Shown piece by piece: positions 25,401 to 32,737 of a stretch of 38,951 nt of DNA. The position numbers and the translations under genes are program-made. Position 1 is the first letter of the stretch. Each line of letters opens with the position of its first letter. Source of the stretch: ZC4RG17 sp035304485 (lineage in GTDB: Bacteria; Actinomycetota; Acidimicrobiia; Spongiisociales; ZC4RG35); the NCBI GenBank assembly GCA_035304485.1, contig DATGPZ010000016.1, positions 1-38,951 on the forward strand. The letters are read 5' to 3'. A model generated the notes under the pieces. The model was not told the origin of the DNA. It searched no databases and saw only the letters and a program-made list of their open reading frames with translations.

Positions 25401-25406
25401 TACAAT
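25401..25406 (+). promoter_or_regulatory. Candidate -10 box of the lepA operon
   Basis: TACAAT, one base from the TATAAT consensus, 29 bases before the lepA GTG at 25436 in the rpsT-lepA divergent gap. It would give a leader of about 24 bases. I see no good -35 box. Confidence 0.5.
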
Positions 25407-25435
25407 GCGGAGGGTCCCCGGCCCCCGGATCCTTC

Positions 25436-27238
25436 GTGGTACCTCAGGCGCGCATTCGCAACTTCTCGATCATCGCCCACATCGATCATGGCAAGTCGAC
25501 GCTGGCCGACCGGTTGCTCGAGCGTACCGGTGCCATCACCGAACGGGAGATGCGCGAGCAGATGCTCGACACCATGGATCTGGAACGCGAGCGGGGCATC
25601 ACGATCAAGGCCCAGACGGTCCGCCTGGTACATCGGGCCTCCGACGGCCAGGAGTACATCCTCAACCTGATCGACACTCCCGGCCACGTCGATTTCTCCT
25701 ACGAGGTCTCCCGCTCGCTGGCTGCCTGCGAGGGCGCCCTGCTTCTGGTCGACGCCGCCCAGGGTGTCCAGGCCCAGACCCTGGCCAACGCCTACCTGGC
25801 GATCGAACACGGCCTCGAGATCATCCCCGCCCTCAACAAGATCGATCTCCCCGCCGCCGACCCCGACCGCGTGGCGGAGGAGGTGGGCAGTGTGATCGGG
25901 GTCGAACCCGAATCGGTCTCCCTCGTTTCCGCCAAGTCCGGTGAGGGCATCGACGAGCTGCTGGAGCGACTGGTCCACGAGGTGCCTCCACCCTCCGGTG
26001 ATCCCGACGCCCCTCTTCGAGCCCTGGTGTTCGACTCCTACTACGACGCCTACCGGGGAGTCGTGTGCCACGTACGGGTGGTCGACGGGCGATTGTCAGC
26101 GGGCGAAGAGATCCGATTCATGGCCACGGGCGACACCCATGCTGCGGGCGAGATCGGTTATCTGACCCCGAAGCCGATCGCCGCCTCGGACCTGGGTCCC
26201 GGCGAGGTCGGATACCTGATCACGGGTGAGAAGGAGATCGACCGGATCAAGGTGGGTGACACCGTCACCAGTGCCCGGGAAGGCGCCGCCAGCCCGTTGC
26301 CCGGGTACGCCGAGCCGAAGCCGATGGTCTTCTCAGGGATCTTCCCGACCGACGGCGACGACTTCGAAGATCTGAGGGAGGCGCTCGAGAAGCTGTCGCT
26401 GAACGACGCATCCCTGGTCTGGGAGCCGGAGACGTCGAAGGCGCTCGGGTTCGGGTTCCGCTGTGGATTCCTCGGTCTCCTCCACATGGAGATCGTGCGC
26501 GAGCGACTCGAACGCGAATACGACCTCGACCTGGTGGCCACGGCGCCGTCGGTGGCGTACCGCGTCACCACCACGGAGGGCAACGAGATCGAGGTCCGCT
26601 CGCCTCAGGATCTGCCCGACCCGGCTTCGATCGAACAGATAGCCGAGCCATTCGTGCGCGTCACGGTCCTCACGCCCGCCGAGTATGTGGGGACGATCAT
26701 GGACCTCCTCCAAACCCGACGGGGTGAGATGGTGGCGATGAACTACGTCGGCACCGAGCGTGTGGAGCTCGACTACCAGGTCCCACTGGCCGAGATCGTC
26801 TTCGACTTCTACGACCAGCTCAAGTCACGCAGCCGCGGCTATGCCTCTCTCGACTACGAGCCCTCCGAATACCGGCCGACGGACCTGGTCAAAGTCGACG
26901 TCCTGCTCAACGGCCAGCCGGTCGACGCCTTCTCTTCCATCGTGCATCGCGACAAGGCCTACGAGTACGGAAAGCGGATGGTGGAGCGACTGCGCGAGCT
27001 GATTCCACGGCAACTGTTCGACGTGCCGATCCAGGCCGCCATCGGAGGCCGCATCATCGCCCGGGAGACAGTCAAGGCGAAGCGCAAGGACGTACTCGCC
27101 AAGTGCTATGGCGGCGACGTGACCCGCAAGAAGAAGCTCCTCGCTCGTCAGAAGGAAGGGAAGCGGCGGATGAAGATGGTGGGCTCGGTGGAGGTGCCCC
27201 AGGAGGCGTTCGTCGATGCGCTCCGTGTCGACGACTGA
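25436..27238 (+). CDS. lepA: Elongation factor 4
   Basis: 600-residue translational GTPase LepA/EF4, which acts on the ribosome during initiation or back-translocation. G1 is AHIDHGKST, G3 DTPGH and G4 NKIDL; the C-terminus carries the LepA-specific end (GGDVTRKKKLLARQKEGKRRMK). The frame is open 51 codons further upstream, but those overlap the rpsT start and lack family residues. GTG 25436 gives VVPQARIRNFSIIAHIDHG, the expected start. The last 23 bases overlap hemW. Confidence 0.96.
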   Translation: MVPQARIRNFSIIAHIDHGKSTLADRLLERTGAITEREMREQMLDTMDLERERGITIKAQTVRLVHRASDGQEYILNLIDTPGHVDFSYEVSRSLAACEGALLLVDAAQGVQAQTLANAYLAIEHGLEIIPALNKIDLPAADPDRVAEEVGSVIGVEPESVSLVSAKSGEGIDELLERLVHEVPPPSGDPDAPLRALVFDSYYDAYRGVVCHVRVVDGRLSAGEEIRFMATGDTHAAGEIGYLTPKPIAASDLGPGEVGYLITGEKEIDRIKVGDTVTSAREGAASPLPGYAEPKPMVFSGIFPTDGDDFEDLREALEKLSLNDASLVWEPETSKALGFGFRCGFLGLLHMEIVRERLEREYDLDLVATAPSVAYRVTTTEGNEIEVRSPQDLPDPASIEQIAEPFVRVTVLTPAEYVGTIMDLLQTRRGEMVAMNYVGTERVELDYQVPLAEIVFDFYDQLKSRSRGYASLDYEPSEYRPTDLVKVDVLLNGQPVDAFSSIVHRDKAYEYGKRMVERLRELIPRQLFDVPIQAAIGGRIIARETVKAKRKDVLAKCYGGDVTRKKKLLARQKEGKRRMKMVGSVEVPQEAFVDALRVDD

Positions 27239-28400
27239 TCTCGCCGTCGCACCGGATTCACCGCAACTGGCCGACGCCGCCGCCGACTGGGCCACCGCCT
27301 ACGTCCACGTCCCGTTCTGTGCCCGGATCTGCCCCTATTGCGACTTCGCCGTGGTGGAAGGCCGCGACGACCTCGCCGACCGTTATATGGAGGCCCTCGA
27401 ATCCGAGATCGCCTCGGCTCCCGACTGGCGCCCACTCGACGCCGTGTACGTGGGTGGCGGCACACCGAGCCGCTTCGGTGCCGAGCGACTCGCCGCCATC
27501 CTCGCCGCTCTCCGGAAACGCCATGGCCTGGCTTCGGACGCCGAACTCAGCCTCGAGGCGAACCCCGAGGACTGGACCCCGCTCCTCGCCGAACGCCTGG
27601 TCGAGGCCGGATACGACCGCGTCTCCTTCGGGGCTCAGTCGTTCCACCAGGGAGTGCTGGTGGCGCTCGGCCGGCGGCATACAGGCAGCCAGATCTCCCA
27701 GGCGGTGCAGGTGGCCCGGAGGGCGGGGTTCCGGTCGGTATCGGTGGACCTCATCTTCGGCACACCGGGGGAGACCATCGACGATTGGCGGCGCACGGTC
27801 GAGTCAGCCATCGCCCTGGCTCCAGACCACGTCTCTTGCTACGCCCTCACCGTCGAGCGGGGGACCCCTCTCGGTCGTTCGGTGGCAGCGGGAGCACCGG
27901 CCCCGGATCCGGATCTCCAGGCGGCCCAGTACGAGATGGCCGAACACTTGCTCGACGAGGCCGGGATGGTGCGATACGAAGTGTCCAATTGGGCTCGGCC
28001 CGGTCATGCCTGCCGCTACAACCTCACCGTATGGGCGCAAGGCCGGTACCAGGCTTTCGGCAACGGCGCCCACGGTTTCGACGGAACAGAGCGCTATCGA
28101 AACGTGCGTCGCCTCGACGCCTACCTGGCTCGGGTCGAAAACGGCCACTCTCCCCGGGCCGGAGGGGAGAGGGTCTCCGGTTGGGAGGCCGAGATCGACC
28201 GGCTGTTCGTCGGTCTCCGCCGAGTGGCTGGAGTGGCGACCGGACCCGGAGTCGAGGCGTTCCTTCGTAGCGACGAGGGAGATCGTTTGCGGGCTGCGGG
28301 TGTGGTCGATCTGGTGGATGGCCGGCTCAGGGTCCTCCGTCCCCTCCTCACCGATGAGGTCGAGAGGGTGGTGCTGGATCTACCCGAACCGGCGGTTTGA
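27216..28400 (+). CDS. hemW: Radical SAM protein HemW (CPO-III-like heme chaperone)
   Basis: 394 residues. The radical SAM cluster motif is CARICPYC (Cys35, Cys39, Cys42), preceded by AYVHVPF as in HemW. VYVGGGTPS, RVSFGAQSF and SVDLIFGTPGET are further family blocks, and the HemW C-terminal domain is present. Family members bind heme and pass it to target proteins; older annotation as oxygen-independent coproporphyrinogen oxidase is common but usually wrong for this clade. A perfect AGGAGG ribosome site lies inside the lepA end, 9 bases before the ATG. Confidence 0.94.
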   Translation: MRSVSTTDLAVAPDSPQLADAAADWATAYVHVPFCARICPYCDFAVVEGRDDLADRYMEALESEIASAPDWRPLDAVYVGGGTPSRFGAERLAAILAALRKRHGLASDAELSLEANPEDWTPLLAERLVEAGYDRVSFGAQSFHQGVLVALGRRHTGSQISQAVQVARRAGFRSVSVDLIFGTPGETIDDWRRTVESAIALAPDHVSCYALTVERGTPLGRSVAAGAPAPDPDLQAAQYEMAEHLLDEAGMVRYEVSNWARPGHACRYNLTVWAQGRYQAFGNGAHGFDGTERYRNVRRLDAYLARVENGHSPRAGGERVSGWEAEIDRLFVGLRRVAGVATGPGVEAFLRSDEGDRLRAAGVVDLVDGRLRVLRPLLTDEVERVVLDLPEPAV

Positions 28401-28425
28401 GTCTCGACCCGGTTGGAACGCTCAC

Positions 28426-28431
28426 TACCCT
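28426..28431 (+). promoter_or_regulatory. Candidate -10 box of hrcA
   Basis: TACCCT, 6 bases before the hrcA ATG, with no ribosome site in the spacer GGTCAC. No CIRCE-type inverted repeat overlaps it. Confidence 0.5.
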
Positions 28432-28437
28432 GGTCAC

Positions 28438-29427
28438 ATGTTGGAGGAGAGACGCAACGAAATCCTCCGAACCCTGGTCGAGGAGTACATACGCTCGGGA
28501 GAGCCGGTCAGCTCCCGAACCATCGCCGAGCAGAGCGACCTGGGCGTTTCCACTGCGACCATTCGCAACGATCTCGCCGCGCTGGAGCGGGACGGGTATG
28601 TCGTCCAGCCACACACATCGGCCGGCCGCATCCCCACCGCCACCGCCTACCGCTACTACGTCGACCATCTGGGGCCCACGCAGTTGCGATCTGCCACCCA
28701 ATCCCGAATCGCCGGGTTCTTCGACTCCGTCCAGTTGGAGTTGACGAAGCTGCTCAAGGCGACCAGCCGATTGCTGGCGGACGTGACCCAGTTGCCGTCC
28801 GTCGTCGTCGCCCCCAGTCTGGTCGGAGAGCGGATCCGAGATGTGCACCTCGTCCACCTGACTCCCGAAGTCGCTCTCTCGATGCTCGTGACCGAGAACG
28901 GGCGGGTGGTCCAGGAGAGAGTCGGCTTCGACCAGCCGCTCAGCATCGACCAGCTGCAGACCGTCCAGCAGGTGGTTTCTGCCATCGCAGTCGGCTCTGC
29001 CGTGGGCTCGAACCTCGACATGTCAGAGGAGCAGAGAAGCGATCTGGATGCAGCTACGCGCACTGCCGCCGACGCGGTCTTCGCAGCCATCCGCAGAGCC
29101 GCCTCCACAGACAGCGACGTCTTCGTCGGGGGCACCCAACAGATGGCCACCGTTTGGGAGGACCTCTCCGAGGTCCAGCGCGTGTTGGAGGTGGTGGAGC
29201 GCGAAGCGATGGTGTTGAACATCCTGGCCCGAGCCCCGGGCACTTCGGTCCTGATCGGTGCGGAGCTCCCGGTCGACGTCGACATGGCGGTCGTCTCGAA
29301 GACCTACGACAGCGGTGCCACGGCCGGAAGCGTGGGCGTCATCGGGCCCATGCGCATGAACTACCGCCGGGTCATCTCCGCGGTCGAAGAGGTGTCGCGC
29401 GAACTGGAGGACCGGATCCAGGGGTGA
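28438..29427 (+). CDS. hrcA: Heat-inducible transcription repressor HrcA
   Basis: 329 residues. The N-terminal winged helix has MLEERRNEILRTLVEEYI, SGEPVSSRTIAEQ and GVSTATIRNDLAALERDGYV, followed by QPHTSAGRIPTATAYRYYVD, diagnostic of HrcA. The protein represses groE-type genes through CIRCE in other bacteria. The long C-terminal domain is complete (MRMNYRRVISAVE). The frame is open upstream through hemW, but that is a shadow. No CIRCE site was seen in this window, so its targets must lie elsewhere. dnaJ follows after 41 bases. Confidence 0.95.
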   Translation: MLEERRNEILRTLVEEYIRSGEPVSSRTIAEQSDLGVSTATIRNDLAALERDGYVVQPHTSAGRIPTATAYRYYVDHLGPTQLRSATQSRIAGFFDSVQLELTKLLKATSRLLADVTQLPSVVVAPSLVGERIRDVHLVHLTPEVALSMLVTENGRVVQERVGFDQPLSIDQLQTVQQVVSAIAVGSAVGSNLDMSEEQRSDLDAATRTAADAVFAAIRRAASTDSDVFVGGTQQMATVWEDLSEVQRVLEVVEREAMVLNILARAPGTSVLIGAELPVDVDMAVVSKTYDSGATAGSVGVIGPMRMNYRRVISAVEEVSRELEDRIQG

Positions 29428-29456
29428 CGGCGTTCCCGTCGAATTCGCGTCTGTCT

Positions 29457-29462
29457 TAACCT
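29457..29462 (+). promoter_or_regulatory. Candidate -10 box of dnaJ
   Basis: TAACCT, 6 bases before the GTG of dnaJ at 29469, in the 41-base gap after hrcA. It suggests dnaJ can be made from its own leaderless transcript. Confidence 0.5.
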
Positions 29463-29468
29463 CTCCCT

Positions 29469-30581
29469 GTGGCCGTCGACTACTACCAAGTGCTGGGCGT
29501 GTCCCGGGACGCGAGCCCGGACGAGATCAAACGCGCCTTCAGGAGCCTGGCGCGCAAGTGGCACCCCGACGCCAACCGTGAGGACCCGGATGCCGAGGAA
29601 CGGTTTCGTCAGATCGCCGAAGCCTATGAGGTTCTGAGCGACCCGGAGCGGCGACGTCGCTACGACCGGGGCGACACCATCGATATCGGCGACCTATTCG
29701 GTGGTGCCGGATTCGGCGGTCTCGACGACATCCTCCGCTCGGTGTTCGGGGAAGGCAGCCCATTCGGGGACCCGTTCTCGTTCGGTGGCAGAGGCGGACG
29801 GTCCCAGCCTCGGGGTCGCGACGTCCTCACCCAGGTGCGCGTCTCCCTCGAAGAAGCGGCTTTCGGAACGGAGACCGAGGTCTCGTTCCGGGCCGACCAG
29901 GTGTGCGACGAGTGTGGCGGGGACGGCTCCGCTCCGGGCTCCAGTCGAGCCACGTGCGCGACATGCGGTGGCGCCGGCCAGGTTCGGGCTGCCCGCCGGT
30001 CCTTCCTCGGGACGATGATGACCGTTTCCACCTGCCCGGACTGCCAGGGTGTGGGCAGCCGGGTCACGGATCCGTGCCAGCAGTGCCGTGGCTCCGGCGT
30101 GGTGGAGGCGGATCAGACGGTGACGGTGGAGATTCCGCCCGGGGTGAGCAGCGGAACCAGGTTGAGGCTGACCGGTCGGGGCGAGAGCCTCGGCTGGGGC
30201 GGAACCGCCGGCGACTTGTTCGTCGAAGTTCTCGTCGCCGAGGACGAGCGGTTCCAACGCGAGGGTGACGACCTGGTCCATCACGTCACCATCGGGATCG
30301 CGGAGGCCGCGCTTGGAACCGAGGTGGAGGTTCCTCTGTTGGGTGGAGGCGTTGAACGTCTGGAGGTGCCTGCTGGAACCCAGCCCGGCTGGATCACTCG
30401 TCTCCCCGGGGAGGGCATGAGCCGTCTGGGGCGCCGTGGTCGAGGGGACCTGATCGTGGTGGCGGATGTCGTGGTGCCGGTCGACCTGTCTTCCGAAGAG
30501 GAGGAGCATCTCCGCCGATACGCGGAGGCACGGGGTGAGAAGCCTCGTCAGCCGAGTCGGTGGCGGCGCGCGCGACGCTGA
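29469..30581 (+). CDS. dnaJ: Chaperone protein DnaJ
   Basis: 370-residue type I J-protein. The J domain spans about residues 1-67, with HPD at 32-34. A Gly/Phe-rich region follows (GGAGFGGLDDILRSVFGEGS). The zinc region (about 146-214) has all four Cys pairs: CDEC, CATC, CPDC and CQQC. The C-terminal client-binding domains end in RGDLIVVADVVVPVDLS. It delivers clients to DnaK and stimulates its ATPase; dnaK is not in this window. Linked to hrcA, it is the DnaJ2-type copy of actinobacteria. Confidence 0.95.
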   Translation: MAVDYYQVLGVSRDASPDEIKRAFRSLARKWHPDANREDPDAEERFRQIAEAYEVLSDPERRRRYDRGDTIDIGDLFGGAGFGGLDDILRSVFGEGSPFGDPFSFGGRGGRSQPRGRDVLTQVRVSLEEAAFGTETEVSFRADQVCDECGGDGSAPGSSRATCATCGGAGQVRAARRSFLGTMMTVSTCPDCQGVGSRVTDPCQQCRGSGVVEADQTVTVEIPPGVSSGTRLRLTGRGESLGWGGTAGDLFVEVLVAEDERFQREGDDLVHHVTIGIAEAALGTEVEVPLLGGGVERLEVPAGTQPGWITRLPGEGMSRLGRRGRGDLIVVADVVVPVDLSSEEEEHLRRYAEARGEKPRQPSRWRRARR

Positions 30582-31237
30582 TGGGCCACGTCCCGCATCT
30601 CTACATTCCGCCTCCATGGGAAGCAGAAGCGCTGTCTCTTCCCGACGCCCAACTCCATCACCTGCGAAAGGTGCTGCGGCTCCAATCGGGCGCGCCGGTG
30701 TCCTACACCGATGGTCGTGGCCTCCAGGGCTGGGGCGTCCTGCGCGGGGAGCGGGTCGAAAGGGGAGAGGAGCGTGAGACGCCTCGCCCTACTGACGTTT
30801 CGGTCGCGGTGGCCCCGCCCACTTCGCGCCACCGAGCCCGGTACCTGGTCGAGAAATTGGGAGAGCTGGGTGTGGAAGCTCTGCTGTGGCTACGAACCCG
30901 TCACGGCGAGGGCCGCCCACCCTCGCCGGCCAAGGTGCTGGCTTGGTCCGTGTCGGCGCTGGAGCAGAGCCGGGGAGCCTGGCTGATGGAGACCGAGTCG
31001 GTCGACTGGGACCAACTGTCCGACCGGGTGCTGGTGGTGGCCGATCCGGCGGGGGAGTCGACGGTGCCGTCGCTGGTTCGTCCCATCCTCGTCATCGGCC
31101 CAGAAGGAGGACTGTCCGAAGACGAGATCCCGGCCTCGGCCCTTCGGATGTGCCTGGGATCCACTGTTCTTCGGGTCGAGACGGCGGCTGTGGTGGGAGC
31201 CGCCCTCCTCGCTCCGGGGCGGCGGGACGGAGGGTAG
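30581..31237 (+). CDS. rsmE: 16S rRNA m3U1498 methyltransferase
   Basis: 218-residue SPOUT-fold methyltransferase acting on U1498 of 16S rRNA. Family motifs are LHHLRKVLRL in the PUA-like N-terminal domain, YLVEKLGELGVEAL, and the knot region VIGPEGGLSEDEIPA and LGSTVLRVETAA (S-adenosylmethionine site). The ATG overlaps the dnaJ stop by one base (TGATG), so the two are coupled, as in many bacteria. It is slightly short compared with about 245 residues, mainly in loops. Confidence 0.92.
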   Translation: MGHVPHLYIPPPWEAEALSLPDAQLHHLRKVLRLQSGAPVSYTDGRGLQGWGVLRGERVERGEERETPRPTDVSVAVAPPTSRHRARYLVEKLGELGVEALLWLRTRHGEGRPPSPAKVLAWSVSALEQSRGAWLMETESVDWDQLSDRVLVVADPAGESTVPSLVRPILVIGPEGGLSEDEIPASALRMCLGSTVLRVETAAVVGAALLAPGRRDGG

Positions 31238-31240
31238 GAT
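31235..31240 (+). promoter_or_regulatory. Candidate -10 box of the BldD-like gene
   Basis: TAGGAT, overlapping the rsmE stop codon and 8 bases before the ATG at 31249. No ribosome site lies between. Confidence 0.45.
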
Positions 31241-31248
31241 CATCTGGT

Positions 31249-31668
31249 ATGGAGGCGTCCGGGGCTGAGCAGCATTTCAACCGCGCTCTCGGCGCGCGCT
31301 TGCGGGCGGCCCGTCGCAACCGCGGGCTGTCACTCGCCCGGGTCGAGCAACTGACCGATTCCGAGTTCAAGGCGTCGGTGGTGGGTGCCTACGAGCGGGG
31401 GGAACGGGCGCTCTCGGTTCACCGTCTCTACGGCCTCGCCCGTGTGTACGGGGTCCCGGTGACGGATCTACTGCCCGAGGATCCCTCCGGGCCAGAGGTC
31501 GTGATCGATGTGGACGCTCTGCCGGCTGACGACATCGTGAGCAAGTTCCTCTCGGCCATCCAGGTGATGCGCAACCCCGATGGAGGCGCGATGGCGGTGA
31601 GGCAAGGAGATCTCGCCGTCCTCTCCGCGTTGGTGGGGAACACAGTCGACGCTGCCCTCGAGTCCTGA
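31249..31668 (+). CDS. BldD-like transcriptional regulator
   Basis: 139 residues. The N-terminal XRE helix-turn-helix has the distinctive BldD pattern: LGARLRAARRNRGLSLARVE, then KASVVGAYERGERALSVHRL and YGVPVTDLLP. The C-terminal domain carries RNPD (108-111) and RQGD (118-121), close to the RxD-x8-RxxD signature by which Streptomyces BldD binds cyclic di-GMP, but with one residue less between the arginines. It lies between rsmE and phoH, a place I do not know it from. It could be a global regulator of cell state; ligand binding is inferred from similarity only. Confidence 0.8.
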   Translation: MEASGAEQHFNRALGARLRAARRNRGLSLARVEQLTDSEFKASVVGAYERGERALSVHRLYGLARVYGVPVTDLLPEDPSGPEVVIDVDALPADDIVSKFLSAIQVMRNPDGGAMAVRQGDLAVLSALVGNTVDAALES

Positions 31669-31723
31669 TCGGCCGGGGTCCTGCGGGGGCAGATTCTCCT
31701 TCCAACTATTGGGTCTGGTGGCC

Positions 31724-31729
31724 TACACT
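31724..31729 (+). promoter_or_regulatory. Candidate -10 box of phoH
   Basis: TACACT lies 30 bases before GTG 31760 and inside the longer open frame that begins at TTG 31709. If real, it excludes the longer protein from this promoter. Confidence 0.4.
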
Positions 31730-31759
31730 TTTGCTCTCGCTGCCAGATTGGCTCTTGGC

Positions 31760-32737
31760 GTGACCTCTGAAACCACCGAATCACGCGTTCGCGTCGCCAG
31801 CAACCACCTCATGCTGGATCTCCTCGGCGAAGGTGACACCCACCTTCGTCAGATCGAGTCCACATTCCCGGAGGTGCGGATCGTCGCGCGCGGCAATGAG
31901 ATCTCCCTCGCGGGGGATGCGGAGGTGGTGCAGGACGCCACCACAGTCCTAAACGAGCTGTTGCTCCTGATCCAGGAGGGGGAACGACTCGATGAAGGGC
32001 GAATCAACCAGGTCGTGCGCATGGTCCGGGACGAGGTCCCGAGCCCATCCGGGGTGCTCACCGACGGATTCACCGTCGGACGGGGGCGTATGGTCCGCGC
32101 CAAGACTCGAGGCCAACACGAGTACATCGAGGCCCTGCGGGAGAACACGGTCACTTTCGGTATCGGGCCGGCCGGAACCGGCAAGACCTACCTGGCGATG
32201 GCGGCTGCGGTCGAGAGCCTCGTTTCTGGAGCAGTGCGGAGGATCGTGCTGACTCGGCCGGCCGTCGAAGCAGGCGAAAGGCTGGGGTTCCTCCCCGGCG
32301 ACCTCGCCGCCAAGGTCGATCCTTATCTGCGCCCGCTCTACGACGCACTGTGGGACATGCTGGGACCAGAGGAGACCACCCGTCTGATCGAACGGGGAAC
32401 CATCGAGATAGCCCCGCTCGCTTATATGCGAGGACGGACGTTGAACGACTCTTTCGTGATCCTGGATGAAGCGCAGAACACGACGCCGGAGCAGATGAAG
32501 ATGTTTCTCACCCGGCTCGGCTTCAACTCCAAGATGGTCGTCACCGGCGATACCACTCAAACCGATCTCCCATCCCAGCAACAGTCCGGCCTCATGGTGG
32601 TGGGCAAGATCCTGGCCGACATCGACGGTGTGGCATTCATAGAACTGAGCAGTCGCGACGTCGTGCGTCATCGGATCGTCGCTTCCATCGTCGAAGCCTA
32701 CGAGCGATTCGAACGGGAGACGGGCGGACGATCATGA
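31760..32737 (+). CDS. phoH: PhoH-like ATPase
   Basis: 325-residue P-loop ATPase related to helicase motor domains and often linked with ybeY; its role in RNA metabolism is inferred from that linkage. Walker A is GPAGTGKTYLA and Walker B is FVILDEAQNTTPEQMKMFL, followed by the PhoH blocks VVTGDTTQTDLP and SRDVVRHRIV. The frame is open from TTG 31709, but GTG 31760 (TSETTESRVRVASNH) fits the family start and places TACACT upstream. Its stop overlaps the ATG of the pgpH gene (ATGA). Confidence 0.92.
   Translation: MTSETTESRVRVASNHLMLDLLGEGDTHLRQIESTFPEVRIVARGNEISLAGDAEVVQDATTVLNELLLLIQEGERLDEGRINQVVRMVRDEVPSPSGVLTDGFTVGRGRMVRAKTRGQHEYIEALRENTVTFGIGPAGTGKTYLAMAAAVESLVSGAVRRIVLTRPAVEAGERLGFLPGDLAAKVDPYLRPLYDALWDMLGPEETTRLIERGTIEIAPLAYMRGRTLNDSFVILDEAQNTTPEQMKMFLTRLGFNSKMVVTGDTTQTDLPSQQQSGLMVVGKILADIDGVAFIELSSRDVVRHRIVASIVEAYERFERETGGRS

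Noticed and set aside
28401..28437. Possible CIRCE element before hrcA
   Set aside because: No GCACTC/GAGTGC-type inverted repeat is present. HrcA targets must be elsewhere.
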